Under the pieces are notes generated by a model. That model had not been told where the DNA came from, ran no database searches, and saw nothing but the letters and a program-made list of their open reading frames with translations. This document shows, piece by piece, positions 33,582 to 42,188 of a stretch of DNA of 64,000 nucleotides. This DNA is from Bacillus_BE sp042263505 (GTDB taxonomy: Bacteria > Bacillota > Bacilli > Bacillales > Cytobacillaceae): the NCBI RefSeq assembly GCF_042263505.1, contig NZ_JBHKFI010000005.1, positions 143,664-207,663 on the forward strand, read 5' to 3'. The translations under genes were made by a program, and so were the position numbers. The stretch's first letter is position 1. Each line of letters starts with the position of its first letter.

Positions 33582-34484
33582 ATGGAGAAGATCCAATCTG
33601 ATGTACAAATTTTACCAAAAGTAAAATCTATACAGCATTCTTTAATTAAATTACCAGGAATTAAGTGGTTACTCCTTGTTATTCCGCTTGTTTATGTATT
33701 AGTGCTGCTCTACATTTCAATGGTCAATGTACTAATGATTAGTGTTAAGGATGAAAATGGATTTACCCTTTCTTATTTAAAGGAAGTACTTACTGGGACA
33801 TTATATTTGCGTGTTCTTTGGATCACAATTAAGATTTCCTTACTTGTGACGGCTTTTTCCTTGCTCATCGGTTATCCGGTTGCCTATTTTGTGGTCATCA
33901 CGAAATCGAAATTTTGGCAACAGATTATGCTTGGGACCGTATTAACCACTCTTTGGATTAGTTTATTAGCGCGAACGTTTAGCTGGCAGGTTATTTTACA
34001 AGAATATGGGGCATTAAATAAACTTTTGATGACTTTAGGCATTATCAATCAACCGCTTCATCTTCTCTATAATACATGGGGTGTCGTAATCGGGATGACT
34101 CACATTTTAATACCTTATATGATTTTAAGTCTACATTCAGTTATGGAAGGGATCGACAGAAGACTTCTGCAAGCAGCACAGGGACTTGGTGCTAAGCCCA
34201 TCAGAGCCTTTTTTCAAATCTTCTTACCATTATCTATGCCAGGAATCACCTCAGGTTCGCTGATGGTCTTCGTTTTAGGGCTAGGGTATTTCATTACTCC
34301 TTCCATATTAGGTGGTCAGAATAATATGGTCATTGCCAAGCTGATTCAGGAAAATATTCAAATGAGTTTGAACTGGCACCTTGCTTCTGCACTTTCCTTA
34401 TTGCTTTTAGTGACGACTTTATTATTATTAGGACTTTCTTTAGGGCTTACTAAATTATTTCCATTTATGAGAGGAGGAAAATGA
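33582..34484 (+). CDS. potB: Polyamine-type ABC transporter permease
   Basis: A 300-residue permease with about six membrane spans and an N-terminal cytoplasmic tail. The EAA loop reads LLQAAQGLGAKPIRAFFQIF then LPLSMPGI. ATG 33582 is preceded by AAAGGGGGAAG; TTG 33564 would include that site. Its stop overlaps the potC start (ATGA), so the two are translationally coupled. Confidence 0.9.
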   Translation: MEKIQSDVQILPKVKSIQHSLIKLPGIKWLLLVIPLVYVLVLLYISMVNVLMISVKDENGFTLSYLKEVLTGTLYLRVLWITIKISLLVTAFSLLIGYPVAYFVVITKSKFWQQIMLGTVLTTLWISLLARTFSWQVILQEYGALNKLLMTLGIINQPLHLLYNTWGVVIGMTHILIPYMILSLHSVMEGIDRRLLQAAQGLGAKPIRAFFQIFLPLSMPGITSGSLMVFVLGLGYFITPSILGGQNNMVIAKLIQENIQMSLNWHLASALSLLLLVTTLLLLGLSLGLTKLFPFMRGGK

Positions 34485-35263
34485 TGCTATTACGAATATT
34501 AGTGATTTTCATTTTATGTTTAATGATTTTACCTATTCTAATTATTATTCCGCTTTCTTTTAGTTCATCTGTAGCATTTGAATTTCCACCTCCAAGCTTT
34601 TCTTTAAAATGGTATCAAGCCTTTTTAGCCAATAATCAATGGACGGATGGTTTTATTCGTAGTATTATTGTTGCCGTTTTGACGGCTATATTATCGATGG
34701 TTATTGGCACTATGGCTTCTATGGCGATTGATCGTCTGCGCTTTCCTGGAAAGAATCTTTTTATGAATTTGATGATTGCTCCAATGGTCATTCCTCTCGT
34801 TATCGTTGGGATTGCTATGTACTATACATTTTCCGTCTACCAAATGACCAATTCTATTACTGCTTTAGTTTTAGCACATTCGATTATCGCAATTCCAACC
34901 GTGGTTGTCACTGTGACAGCGAAGTTAAAAGGGATGGATCGCAATCTTGAATTAGCTGCGCTCTCATTAGGCTCTAATCCGATTGGTGTCTTTTTTAAGA
35001 TTACTTTTCCATTAATTCGATCAGCGATTATTGCTGGGACGTTATTTGCCTTTATTACTTCTTTAGATGAAGTTGTTGTCAGCATTTTTATTGCTGGAGC
35101 AACGACGAAAACCTTACCTGTTGTGATGTGGGAGAATATGCGGACACAGGTGGATCCGACGATTGCTGCTGTTTCCAGCATCCTGATTATCTCTACATTG
35201 GTTGTGATCATTATCCAGGCTGTGATTACGAAAATTAGTGAAAAAAAACAAGCAGAGGCTTAG
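34481..35263 (+). CDS. potC: Polyamine-type ABC transporter permease
   Basis: A 260-residue six-span permease that starts inside the potB stop codon (four-base overlap). The EAA loop is LELAALSLGSNPIGVFFKIT then FPLIRSAI, and LDEVVVSIFIAG is typical of PotC. It forms the channel with PotB. Confidence 0.9.
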   Translation: MMLLRILVIFILCLMILPILIIIPLSFSSSVAFEFPPPSFSLKWYQAFLANNQWTDGFIRSIIVAVLTAILSMVIGTMASMAIDRLRFPGKNLFMNLMIAPMVIPLVIVGIAMYYTFSVYQMTNSITALVLAHSIIAIPTVVVTVTAKLKGMDRNLELAALSLGSNPIGVFFKITFPLIRSAIIAGTLFAFITSLDEVVVSIFIAGATTKTLPVVMWENMRTQVDPTIAAVSSILIISTLVVIIIQAVITKISEKKQAEA

Positions 35264-35289
35264 AACATACTATACAAGGGGGAACGAGG

Positions 35290-36744
35290 ATGACAATACA
35301 CATATTAAATTACATAAACGGGGAATGGATTCCATCACAAAATGGAAAAACGATATCGATTACTAATCCAGCACATCCAAATGAAATTGTTGGGAGGGTG
35401 CAAGCCTCTACCGCATCAGATGTACTAGCAGCATGTGATGCAGCGGAGAAAGCGGCAAAGAGTTGGGGGTTCCTTTCCCCAACAGTCCGAGCTCAATTTT
35501 TACAAAAAGCAGCGGATATCCTTGAAGTTAGGAAAGATGAAATTGCTGAAACTGCCACGAGAGAAATGGGGAAAAGATTCATAGAAACAAAAGGAGAGGT
35601 AACAAGAGCGGTAACGATTTTACGTTACTATGCACAAGAGGGTTTTCGGAAAATCGGAGAAGTGCTACCTTCTGCCTTTCAAGATCATTTATTATATTCG
35701 CTCAGAGTTCCGCTTGGTGTCGTGGGTATTATCTCTCCATGGAATTTCCCGATTGCGATTCCAATTTGGAAAATAGCTCCAGCATTAATTTACGGAAATA
35801 CTGTGGTCTTCAAACCGGCAACAGAAACGGGAATTACAGGTGCAAAGCTGGTGGAAGTATTTGATGAAGCGGGTGTGCCTGAAGGTGTTATCAATTTTGT
35901 CACGGGAAAAGGCTCTGAAATTGGCCATTCCCTTGTTGGAAATCCTAATGTAGATGCAATCACCTTTACTGGCTCAAATATAGTCGGTAAGACGATTGCT
36001 CAACTAGCTGTAGAAACCAGGAAGAAATATCAGCTTGAATTAGGTGGAAAAAATCCAGCCATTGTTTTAGAGGACGCGGATCTTGAGCTTGCCGCAAAAT
36101 TGGTCGTGGAGGGTGCAATGAAACAAACAGGTCAGCGTTGCACAGCCACCAGTCGAGTATATATCCAAAGCTCCATCTATGAAACATTTAAACAGCTTGT
36201 AACGGACGAACTGAAATTGTTTAAAGTAGGGGACGGGCTCAATCAAGATATAACGTTTGGACCAGTAGCCTCTAAAAATCAGTATGAAACGGTCCTTAAT
36301 TATATTAGACTGGGACTTGAGGAGGGCGCTACTCTTGCCTATGGAGGGGAAGAAGCTAACCAAGAGAATCAGGCTGATGGATATTTTATCAAGCCTTGCC
36401 TTTTTGAAAATGTCACAAATGAGATGAGAATTGCAAAAGAAGAGATCTTTGGTCCCATTCTTTGTATGATTAAAGTCAATTCCTACGAAGAAGCCCTTTC
36501 ACAAGCGAATAAAACGAACTATGGATTAAGTGCATCTTTATTTACAAAAGATTTGAAGAAATCATTGGATTTTGTAAGAAACAGTGAAGTGGGAATGGTT
36601 CAAATTAATGGGGAAACGGGCGGAGCCGAACCCCAAGCCCCATTTGGAGGCATGAAAGAATCTAGCTCGGGAACAAGAGAGCAAGGTCAAGCGGCTGTAG
36701 AATTCTTCACGGCTTATAAAACTGTCTCCATTAATCCCAATTAA
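35290..36744 (+). CDS. NAD(P)-dependent aldehyde dehydrogenase
   Basis: A 484-residue aldehyde dehydrogenase. Motifs: SPWNFPIAIPIWKIAPAL, catalytic Glu250 in LELGGKNP, and catalytic Cys284 in GQRCTATSR. The protein most resembles the semialdehyde group (succinic or 2-oxoglutaric semialdehyde; YcbD/GucD-like). It lies 26 bases after potC in the same operon. A simple reading is oxidation of an aldehyde derived from the imported amine; no aminotransferase or oxidase gene is nearby, so this remains inference. Confidence 0.88.
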   Translation: MTIHILNYINGEWIPSQNGKTISITNPAHPNEIVGRVQASTASDVLAACDAAEKAAKSWGFLSPTVRAQFLQKAADILEVRKDEIAETATREMGKRFIETKGEVTRAVTILRYYAQEGFRKIGEVLPSAFQDHLLYSLRVPLGVVGIISPWNFPIAIPIWKIAPALIYGNTVVFKPATETGITGAKLVEVFDEAGVPEGVINFVTGKGSEIGHSLVGNPNVDAITFTGSNIVGKTIAQLAVETRKKYQLELGGKNPAIVLEDADLELAAKLVVEGAMKQTGQRCTATSRVYIQSSIYETFKQLVTDELKLFKVGDGLNQDITFGPVASKNQYETVLNYIRLGLEEGATLAYGGEEANQENQADGYFIKPCLFENVTNEMRIAKEEIFGPILCMIKVNSYEEALSQANKTNYGLSASLFTKDLKKSLDFVRNSEVGMVQINGETGGAEPQAPFGGMKESSSGTREQGQAAVEFFTAYKTVSINPN

Positions 36745-36768
36745 TTAATTAATGTGATTACCAAATAG

Positions 36769-36806
36769 AATCCTAGATGCAATTTTTTGTGTCTAGGGTT
36801 ATTTTT
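36769..36806 (+). terminator. Intrinsic terminator after the pot-ALDH operon
   Basis: AATCCTAGA pairs with TCTAGGGTT (one G-T pair), followed by ATTTTTAT. Confidence 0.75.
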
Positions 36807-36890
36807 ATAAAAAATTTTAATAATTTAGAAGGATTTTGAGAGCAAGAAATGAAATTTAATTACAGAATGGGGGATTGGAGGAATCGTACA

Positions 36891-37220
36891 ATGAATGGAT
36901 GTCACACAATTTTTATCGCAGGTCATTCAAGACTGCCACAGGGGATGGCCGCAAAAAATGTTTATGAAACGCTGACCGTTACAGCGGAGGTTGATTATAA
37001 GTATGGTGTTATCCTCGAAGCTTCGTGTACATTGGCAACAAATCATGGCAGAGAATATATTGGAAGGCTACTTAGGGGTTACAGTATTAAAAATGGTGTC
37101 GATGATCTAATTAAGACGGTGCAATTCCATTATCAGGGGAAAGCGACCAATGCCATTGTTGCCGCATTAAAGGACTTACACTTTCAGTTTCAACAGACCA
37201 AACAGGCTAGTAATCACTAA
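36891..37220 (+). CDS. DUF3870-family protein
   Basis: A 109-residue protein recognised as DUF3870 by HTIFIAGHSRLPQGMAA, then TVTAEVDYKYGVILEASCTL and the C-terminal FHYQGKATNAIVAALKDLHF. The function is unknown; it is small and soluble. ATG 36891 follows TTGGAGG with nine-base spacing; ATG 36867 and 36849 are alternatives without good sites. It has its own terminator on both sides. Confidence 0.82.
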   Translation: MNGCHTIFIAGHSRLPQGMAAKNVYETLTVTAEVDYKYGVILEASCTLATNHGREYIGRLLRGYSIKNGVDDLIKTVQFHYQGKATNAIVAALKDLHFQFQQTKQASNH

Positions 37221-37237
37221 TCACATAGTCTAGGTGA

Positions 37238-37273
37238 AAAAATGCTTGGATATTATTATTTCCAAGCATTTTT
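37238..37273 (+). terminator. Intrinsic terminator after the DUF3870 gene
   Basis: AAAAATGCTTGGA pairs perfectly with TCCAAGCATTTTT. Confidence 0.88.
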
Positions 37274-37853
37274 ATCTGTGTTTGAACATCATTCTTAAGT
37301 TTCGTTTAATTTTTTTTGATGAATGCCTTTTTTGAGTAATTGCAGTTCCTATTTTTTGGTGTATAAGAAGGATGTATAGAAAATCTAAGTCCATTAAAAA
37401 CGACTTCATAACGAAATCATACTGTAACAACTAACAAATAGGAGCCAAACCTCTCCACCAACAACAGCTAAAAAAGGAAAAACAAAGTATCCTTCACTAA
37501 TCCTCTTTATAAAAACAACCAAAATAAAATAAGTGCAAGCAAACTTTCTACCTTAGAATTTGTGAAATCTTTCTCAAAGTGTGATTTTTATCACTGTACA
37601 ATTCTGAATATTCATTTAAAATAATAAAACGTTATTACTTTACAACTTTTTATCATAGATTCTTCACAATTTACCCACCAAGATTAAGAAATACACCTAT
37701 ACTTTCACATCATGAAAAATATCTTCATTCGAGAAACAGAAAGAAATACACAAGAAAATAGAGAACCAGAAAAATGGGGATAAACGCTCACCTATGAACA
37801 AAATATTGAGAGCGTTTTCATAAATTTGTCACAATTAAGAGAGGAATGATGGT
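37274..37853. other. Long regulatory region of etfBA-fixCX
   Basis: A 580-base gap with no gene. It contains an Fnr-type promoter (listed) and a leader of about 225 nt. Within the leader, AACGCTC 37783-37789 pairs with GAGCGTT 37810-37816. TTGAGAGCGTTTTCA at 37806-37820 differs from the CcpA cre consensus at one position. Confidence 0.55.
37580..37622 (+). promoter_or_regulatory. Fnr/CRP-type box and -10 element of etfBA-fixCX
   Basis: TGTGATTTTTATCACT at 37580-37595 matches TGTGA-N6-TCACA except for the last base. TAAAAT at 37617-37622 is a good -10. If transcription starts at 37629, the box centre (37587.5) lies at -41.5, the usual position for activation by Fnr. Confidence 0.7.
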
Positions 37854-38678
37854 ATGCACATTGTCGTCTGTATCAAGCAGGTGCCTGATACAAAGATCAT
37901 TAAGATCAATCCCAAAACGAACACACTTGACCGGCGCAGTGCCCCCGCAATTTTAAATCCATATGATGCACATGCCGTACAGGAAGCCGTTCGACTTCGA
38001 AACTTGATTGGTCATGGAACGATCTCAGTAGTATCCATGGGTCCGCCACAAGCGACTGCTATTATTAAGAAGGCGATTGAAATTGGCGCAGATAAGGGGT
38101 ACTTGGTGTCTGATAGAGCGTTTGCTGGTGCGGATACTTTAGCTACAAGCTACGCGTTGGCTAAAGCGATTGAGAAGATCTCGAAAAATGAACAGGTAGA
38201 TCTTGTTTTTTGCGGAAAGCATGCCATTGATGGAGACACGGGTCAGGTTGGACCAGGAATTGCAAGAAGATTGGACATCCCTCCTGTTACAAATGTTATC
38301 GAAGTAAAGGAGATTCTGTCTAAGACAAAGAGAGTCATTTTAAAAAGAAAACTCACCAATGGGTATCAATTAATCGAGGCGGACTTACCTTGCTTAATAA
38401 CTGTGGAAAAGGAGATTAACGAAATTGAGTATTCTTCCATGCCGAATATGCTGAAGGCTGCACGCTACAATCCAGAAATTTGGTCTGTGAAGGATCTTGA
38501 TGATGTTGACAAAACAAAGCTTGGATTAAAAGGATCCCCAACTGTTGTAGGGAAAATGTTCACTCCACCAAAACATGAAGGCGGAGAAAAGCTAGAAGGA
38601 TCAGTTGAAGAACAGGTTGCACAACTGCTCGGAATCCTCAGCGAGAAAAAAGATTTATTCCAAGTGGAGAAAAATTAA
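37854..38678 (+). CDS. etfB: Electron transfer flavoprotein beta subunit (FixA-like)
   Basis: A 274-residue ETF beta subunit. It begins MHIVVCIKQVPDTKIIKI and has LNPYDAHAVQEAVRL, then GKHAIDGDTGQVGPGIA and LPCLITVEKEINE, all typical of the nucleotide-binding beta chain. It pairs with EtfA. With FixC and FixX downstream, it likely belongs to the bifurcating Fix group, in which NADH electrons are split between quinone and ferredoxin or flavodoxin. AGAGAGGAATG precedes the start. Confidence 0.93.
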   Translation: MHIVVCIKQVPDTKIIKINPKTNTLDRRSAPAILNPYDAHAVQEAVRLRNLIGHGTISVVSMGPPQATAIIKKAIEIGADKGYLVSDRAFAGADTLATSYALAKAIEKISKNEQVDLVFCGKHAIDGDTGQVGPGIARRLDIPPVTNVIEVKEILSKTKRVILKRKLTNGYQLIEADLPCLITVEKEINEIEYSSMPNMLKAARYNPEIWSVKDLDDVDKTKLGLKGSPTVVGKMFTPPKHEGGEKLEGSVEEQVAQLLGILSEKKDLFQVEKN

Positions 38679-38699
38679 ACAGGAAGAGGTGTTCCTAAT

Positions 38700-39722
38700 A
38701 TGGTGGAAGAATACCAAGGAGTTTGGGTATTCATCGAGCAAAATGATGGAGTGATTGAGGGCGTTTCCCGCGAATTATTAGGAGCAGGAAGAGCTCTTGC
38801 CGATAAGTTAGAAGTTCCATTGGCAGGTGCCTTATTAGGTGCGAATGTGATGGATTTATCAAGGGAGGTCATTGCTTACGGAGCAGATGAGGTTTATTGT
38901 ATCGATCATCCCGTCCTTAAAAATTATCGGACCGAGTCCTATATGAAAGGACTCATGCTTCTTGCGCTTAAATATAAACCTGAAATAATTTTATATGGAG
39001 CAACTCCAAACGGGAAGGATTTAGCGAGTGCAGTTGCAACCGATTTAAATACTGGTTTAACGGCAGATACAACCATGCTTGATATTGATATGAATAAACG
39101 CTTACTTGAAGCAAGCAGACCTGCTTTCGGTGGAAATATTATGGCAACGATTTTATGTAAGGTGAATCGTCCGCAAATGGCTACGGTCCGTCCAAAAGTA
39201 ATGAAGGAATTGGAGCCTGATTATGATCGAAACGGGAAAGTGATTCAAGAAGTGATCGATTTGAAAGAAGAGGATATGCGTACTCGTGTGCTTGAGATTG
39301 TGAAGAATGTAGCAAAAACAAATCTTGCAGATGCGCATGTCATTGTGGCCGGAGGAAAAGGTCTTGGAGATGACAAAGGGTTTCGGCTAATCAAGGATTT
39401 AGCAGATGTTCTCGGTGCAAGCTATGGAGGAACGCGTGATGCCATTGAAGCTGGATGGCTACCACATGAGCTACAAATAGGGCAAACAGGTGAAACCGTG
39501 ACACCAAAGATATATTTTGCTATAGGGATTTCCGGTGCCATTCAACATGTGGTTGGAATGAAAAACTCAGAAATCATTATTGCCATCAATAAGGATCCAA
39601 ATGCACCAATTTTTGAAATTGCTAATTACGGGATTGTTGGAGATGCTTTAGAAATTGTCCCAAAACTCATTGCGGGCTTGAAACAGCTTCTCGGAGAAAA
39701 GGCTGGTGTCGTTCATGTCTGA
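38700..39722 (+). CDS. etfA: Electron transfer flavoprotein alpha subunit (FixB-like)
   Basis: A 340-residue ETF alpha subunit. The C-terminal FAD-binding region is clear: GASYGGTRDAIEAGWLPHEL, QIGQTGETVTPKIYFAIGIS and INKDPNAPIFEIANYGIVGD. It forms a heterodimer with EtfB. Its gene starts 22 bases after etfB and its stop overlaps the fixC start, so the whole set is one operon. Confidence 0.94.
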   Translation: MVEEYQGVWVFIEQNDGVIEGVSRELLGAGRALADKLEVPLAGALLGANVMDLSREVIAYGADEVYCIDHPVLKNYRTESYMKGLMLLALKYKPEIILYGATPNGKDLASAVATDLNTGLTADTTMLDIDMNKRLLEASRPAFGGNIMATILCKVNRPQMATVRPKVMKELEPDYDRNGKVIQEVIDLKEEDMRTRVLEIVKNVAKTNLADAHVIVAGGKGLGDDKGFRLIKDLADVLGASYGGTRDAIEAGWLPHELQIGQTGETVTPKIYFAIGISGAIQHVVGMKNSEIIIAINKDPNAPIFEIANYGIVGDALEIVPKLIAGLKQLLGEKAGVVHV

Positions 39723-41010
39723 AAAATTTGATGTGATTGTAGTAGGAGCAGGGCCTGCTGGTACGGCTTGTGCTTATATTTGTGCAAAAAATGGCTTAAA
39801 GGTATTGCAAATCGAACGTGGGGAGTATCCAGGCAGCAAAAATGTCATGGGAGGGGTTTTATATAGAAAACAGATGGAAGAGATTATTCCTGATTTTTGG
39901 AAGGAAGCGCCAATTGAAAGACCGATTATTGAGCAGCGAATGATGATGCTCGAAAAAGAATCAGCCGTCACATTAGGATATAAGGGACTTGAATGGGGGC
40001 AGGAACCTTATAATAATTTCACCATTTTAAGGGCCAAATTCGACCAATGGTTCGCAGACAAAGGTGTCGAAGAAGGTGTTCTACTCATCAATGAAACAGT
40101 GGTTACCGAATGTCTAGTAGAAGACGGGAAGGTTGTTGGAGTAAGAACCGACCGCCCAGATGGTGATGTGTATGCTGATGTTGTGGTCTTAGCGGACGGA
40201 GTCAATTCACTTCTTGCCAAACAGTTAGGATTTCATCGGGAGCTTCGCCCTGAAGAAGTGGCATTAACAGTAATGGAGGTTATTAATCTTCCAAAAGATA
40301 CAATCAATGCACGTTTTAATATACACGATAATCAAGGTTGCACGATTGAGTTTTTTGGAGAAGCAACAAAGGGAAATATTGGGACTGCCTTTTTATACAC
40401 AAATAAAGATAGCGTGAATATTGGAGTAGGAACCACTCTTTCCAGCATGATTCAAGCAAAATTAAAACCGTACGAATTATTGGATCAATTAAAAAATCAT
40501 CCTATTGTTCAGCCATACCTTGAAGGGGGAGAATCACAAGAATATTTGGCTCACCTTATTCCTGAAGGTGGATACCACGCGATTCCAAAGGTAGTTGGGA
40601 ATGGTGTATTGGTGGTGGGAGATGCGGCTCAATTCGTCAACTCCATTCATCGTGAAGGCTCCAATATGGCTATGGCCTCTGGGAAACTAGCAGCAGAAAC
40701 CATCATTGATGCAAAGGCAAAAGGGGATTTTAGTGAATCCAGCTTAAATCAATATCAAATGTCGTTAAATAATAGCTTTATCATGAAGGACTTAGAGAAA
40801 TATAAGGATGCAACACATACATTTGAACATTATCCAGAATATTTCAAGGATTACCTACCATTTATGAATAAAGCAGTTGGTCAGTTCTTAACAGTGGATG
40901 GAACTCCTAAGAAAGATAAACAAAAGGAAATCGTTCGTGAATTGAAGGCGAAAAAAGGAACGATTCGCGTCTTGAAGGATGTTTATCGAGTTTGGAAGGC
41001 GGTGAGATAA
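39715..41010 (+). CDS. fixC: ETF:quinone oxidoreductase-like flavoprotein
   Basis: A 431-residue FAD protein. The dinucleotide loop is VVGAGPAGTACA near residue 10, and GVLVVGDAAQFVNSIHREGS is the second FAD motif. It takes electrons from EtfAB and passes them to the quinone pool, working with FixX. ATG 39715 overlaps the etfA stop by eight bases; GTG 39706 is an alternative. Its last base is shared with the fixX start (TAATG). Confidence 0.92.
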   Translation: MSEKFDVIVVGAGPAGTACAYICAKNGLKVLQIERGEYPGSKNVMGGVLYRKQMEEIIPDFWKEAPIERPIIEQRMMMLEKESAVTLGYKGLEWGQEPYNNFTILRAKFDQWFADKGVEEGVLLINETVVTECLVEDGKVVGVRTDRPDGDVYADVVVLADGVNSLLAKQLGFHRELRPEEVALTVMEVINLPKDTINARFNIHDNQGCTIEFFGEATKGNIGTAFLYTNKDSVNIGVGTTLSSMIQAKLKPYELLDQLKNHPIVQPYLEGGESQEYLAHLIPEGGYHAIPKVVGNGVLVVGDAAQFVNSIHREGSNMAMASGKLAAETIIDAKAKGDFSESSLNQYQMSLNNSFIMKDLEKYKDATHTFEHYPEYFKDYLPFMNKAVGQFLTVDGTPKKDKQKEIVRELKAKKGTIRVLKDVYRVWKAVR

Positions 41011-41291
41011 TGTTAACGAAAACATTAGAGGAAAAACAATATTTGGTTCGCTATAAGGCGGACAAAAAATCTCATCTAACCATTCTCAATCAAGAGGTTT
41101 GTGCCCGCTGTGAGGGAAAATATTGCACCTATTTTTGTCCAGGTGAGGTTTACAAATGGGAAGGCACTCGTATGCAGGTTGGTTATGAAGGCTGCCATGA
41201 GTGTGGAAGCTGCCGTATCGGCTGCCCGGCTCAAAATATTAAGTGGGAATATCCATTGGGGGGTCACGGAATCGTTTTCCGCTTAGCATAA
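41010..41291 (+). CDS. fixX: Ferredoxin-like protein FixX
   Basis: A 93-residue iron-sulfur protein. Cysteine motifs are CARCEGKYCTYFCP and CHECGSCRIGCP, as in FixX/ETF-QO ferredoxin domains. It works with FixC. ATG 41010 overlaps the fixC stop by one base; the longer frame from 40992 would run inside fixC. Its terminator follows closely. Confidence 0.92.
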   Translation: MLTKTLEEKQYLVRYKADKKSHLTILNQEVCARCEGKYCTYFCPGEVYKWEGTRMQVGYEGCHECGSCRIGCPAQNIKWEYPLGGHGIVFRLA

Positions 41292-41301
41292 TCACATGAA
41301 A

Positions 41302-41334
41302 AACGGAGAGGCATAGTTAATCATGCCTCTCCGT
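41302..41334. terminator. Bidirectional intrinsic terminator
   Basis: ACGGAGAGGCAT pairs perfectly with ATGCCTCTCCGT, with A- and T-rich flanks. It ends the etf-fix operon and the convergent small membrane-protein gene. Confidence 0.88.
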
Positions 41335-41353
41335 TCATTTTATGTAAAATCAT

Positions 41354-41494
41354 TTATGAAGATTTCTTCTTTCCCATATCCAAATCCCGATAAGCTTCCT
41401 TAATTCCATTTTTCACTGCCCATTTAATGATAAAGTAAAGGATAATCAGAATGATAACAGCAGTTCCTCCACTGACACCGATTTCATCTAGCAT
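41354..41494 (-). CDS. Small single-span membrane protein, 46 aa
   Basis: A short gene on the minus strand. The product starts MLDEIGVSGG, has a span TAVIILIILYFIIKWAV and a charged tail (KNGIKEAYRDLDMGKKKSS). AAAAGGAG lies eight bases before ATG 41494, which supports translation. It resembles the small DUF6019-type membrane proteins of Firmicutes; the function is unknown. Confidence 0.7.
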   Translation of the reverse strand: MLDEIGVSGGTAVIILIILYFIIKWAVKNGIKEAYRDLDMGKKKSS

Positions 41495-41598
41495 GGTCGC
41501 ATACTCCTTTTAAGCTCACCAAGTTCTTATAATCGTTATATTGTTTAAGTAAATTTTATCATAAGGAGAAAAGGTTAATTAAAATGTCAAAATAGCAC

Positions 41599-41621
41599 AA
41601 CTTTTTTTTCAGTAAATCGTC
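41599..41621 (+). promoter_or_regulatory. ECF-sigma-type promoter upstream of the sigma gene
   Basis: AAC at 41599-41601 in a CACAAC context and CGTC at 41618-41621 are separated by 16 bases. This is the AAC-N16-CGTC pattern of ECF promoters in Bacillus and suggests autoregulation. Confidence 0.65.
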
Positions 41622-41660
41622 ATAGTAGTATACACAATAAAAAAAAGGGGGGATGGTATT

Positions 41661-42188
41661 TTGTCGGAAATTGCGAAGGCTGAAATCTCCGCTTGGTATG
41701 ACGAATATAGCAAAGCGGTTTTAAGCTTCATTTTGATTATTGTTCAAGACTATCAACAGGCAGAAGACTTAACTCATGATACTTTTGTTAAGGCTTATTT
41801 AAATCATAGTTCCTTTCAAAAGCAATGTAGTGAAAAAACTTGGCTATTCACTATTGCCCATAATGTCACAATTGATTACATAAAAAAGCGAAAACCGCTT
41901 GTACAAATGAAAGAAGCTTTTTTTGCCAAAAGAGACATGAATCCATTACCAGAAGAAATTCTCCAAATTAAAGAGGAGTCCTATGAACTCTTCAAGGCAA
42001 TTGGAGAAATGAAGACTTCTTATAAAAAAGTCATGATCTTAAGAAAGATTCAAGGATTTTCGATTGAAGAAACAGCAAATATCCTGCATTGGTCGGAAAG
42101 TAAGGTCAAATCTACCCTTCATCGGGCAGTGCCATTCCTGAAAAAGCAATTAATAAAGGAGGGATATTTGTATGAAAGCACCATATGA
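41661..42188 (+). CDS. ECF-type RNA polymerase sigma factor
   Basis: A 175-residue sigma-70 family factor with regions 2 and 4 only. Region 2 reads DYQQAEDLTHDTFVKAYLNH and TWLFTIAHNVTIDYIKKRK; region 4 includes IQGFSIEETANILHWSESKV then STLHRAV. It is followed, with a 17-base overlap, by a membrane anti-sigma gene. It is similar to SigV/SigX-type stress factors; the inducing signal is unknown. TTG 41661 follows AAAAGGGGGG. Confidence 0.9.
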   Translation: MSEIAKAEISAWYDEYSKAVLSFILIIVQDYQQAEDLTHDTFVKAYLNHSSFQKQCSEKTWLFTIAHNVTIDYIKKRKPLVQMKEAFFAKRDMNPLPEEILQIKEESYELFKAIGEMKTSYKKVMILRKIQGFSIEETANILHWSESKVKSTLHRAVPFLKKQLIKEGYLYESTI

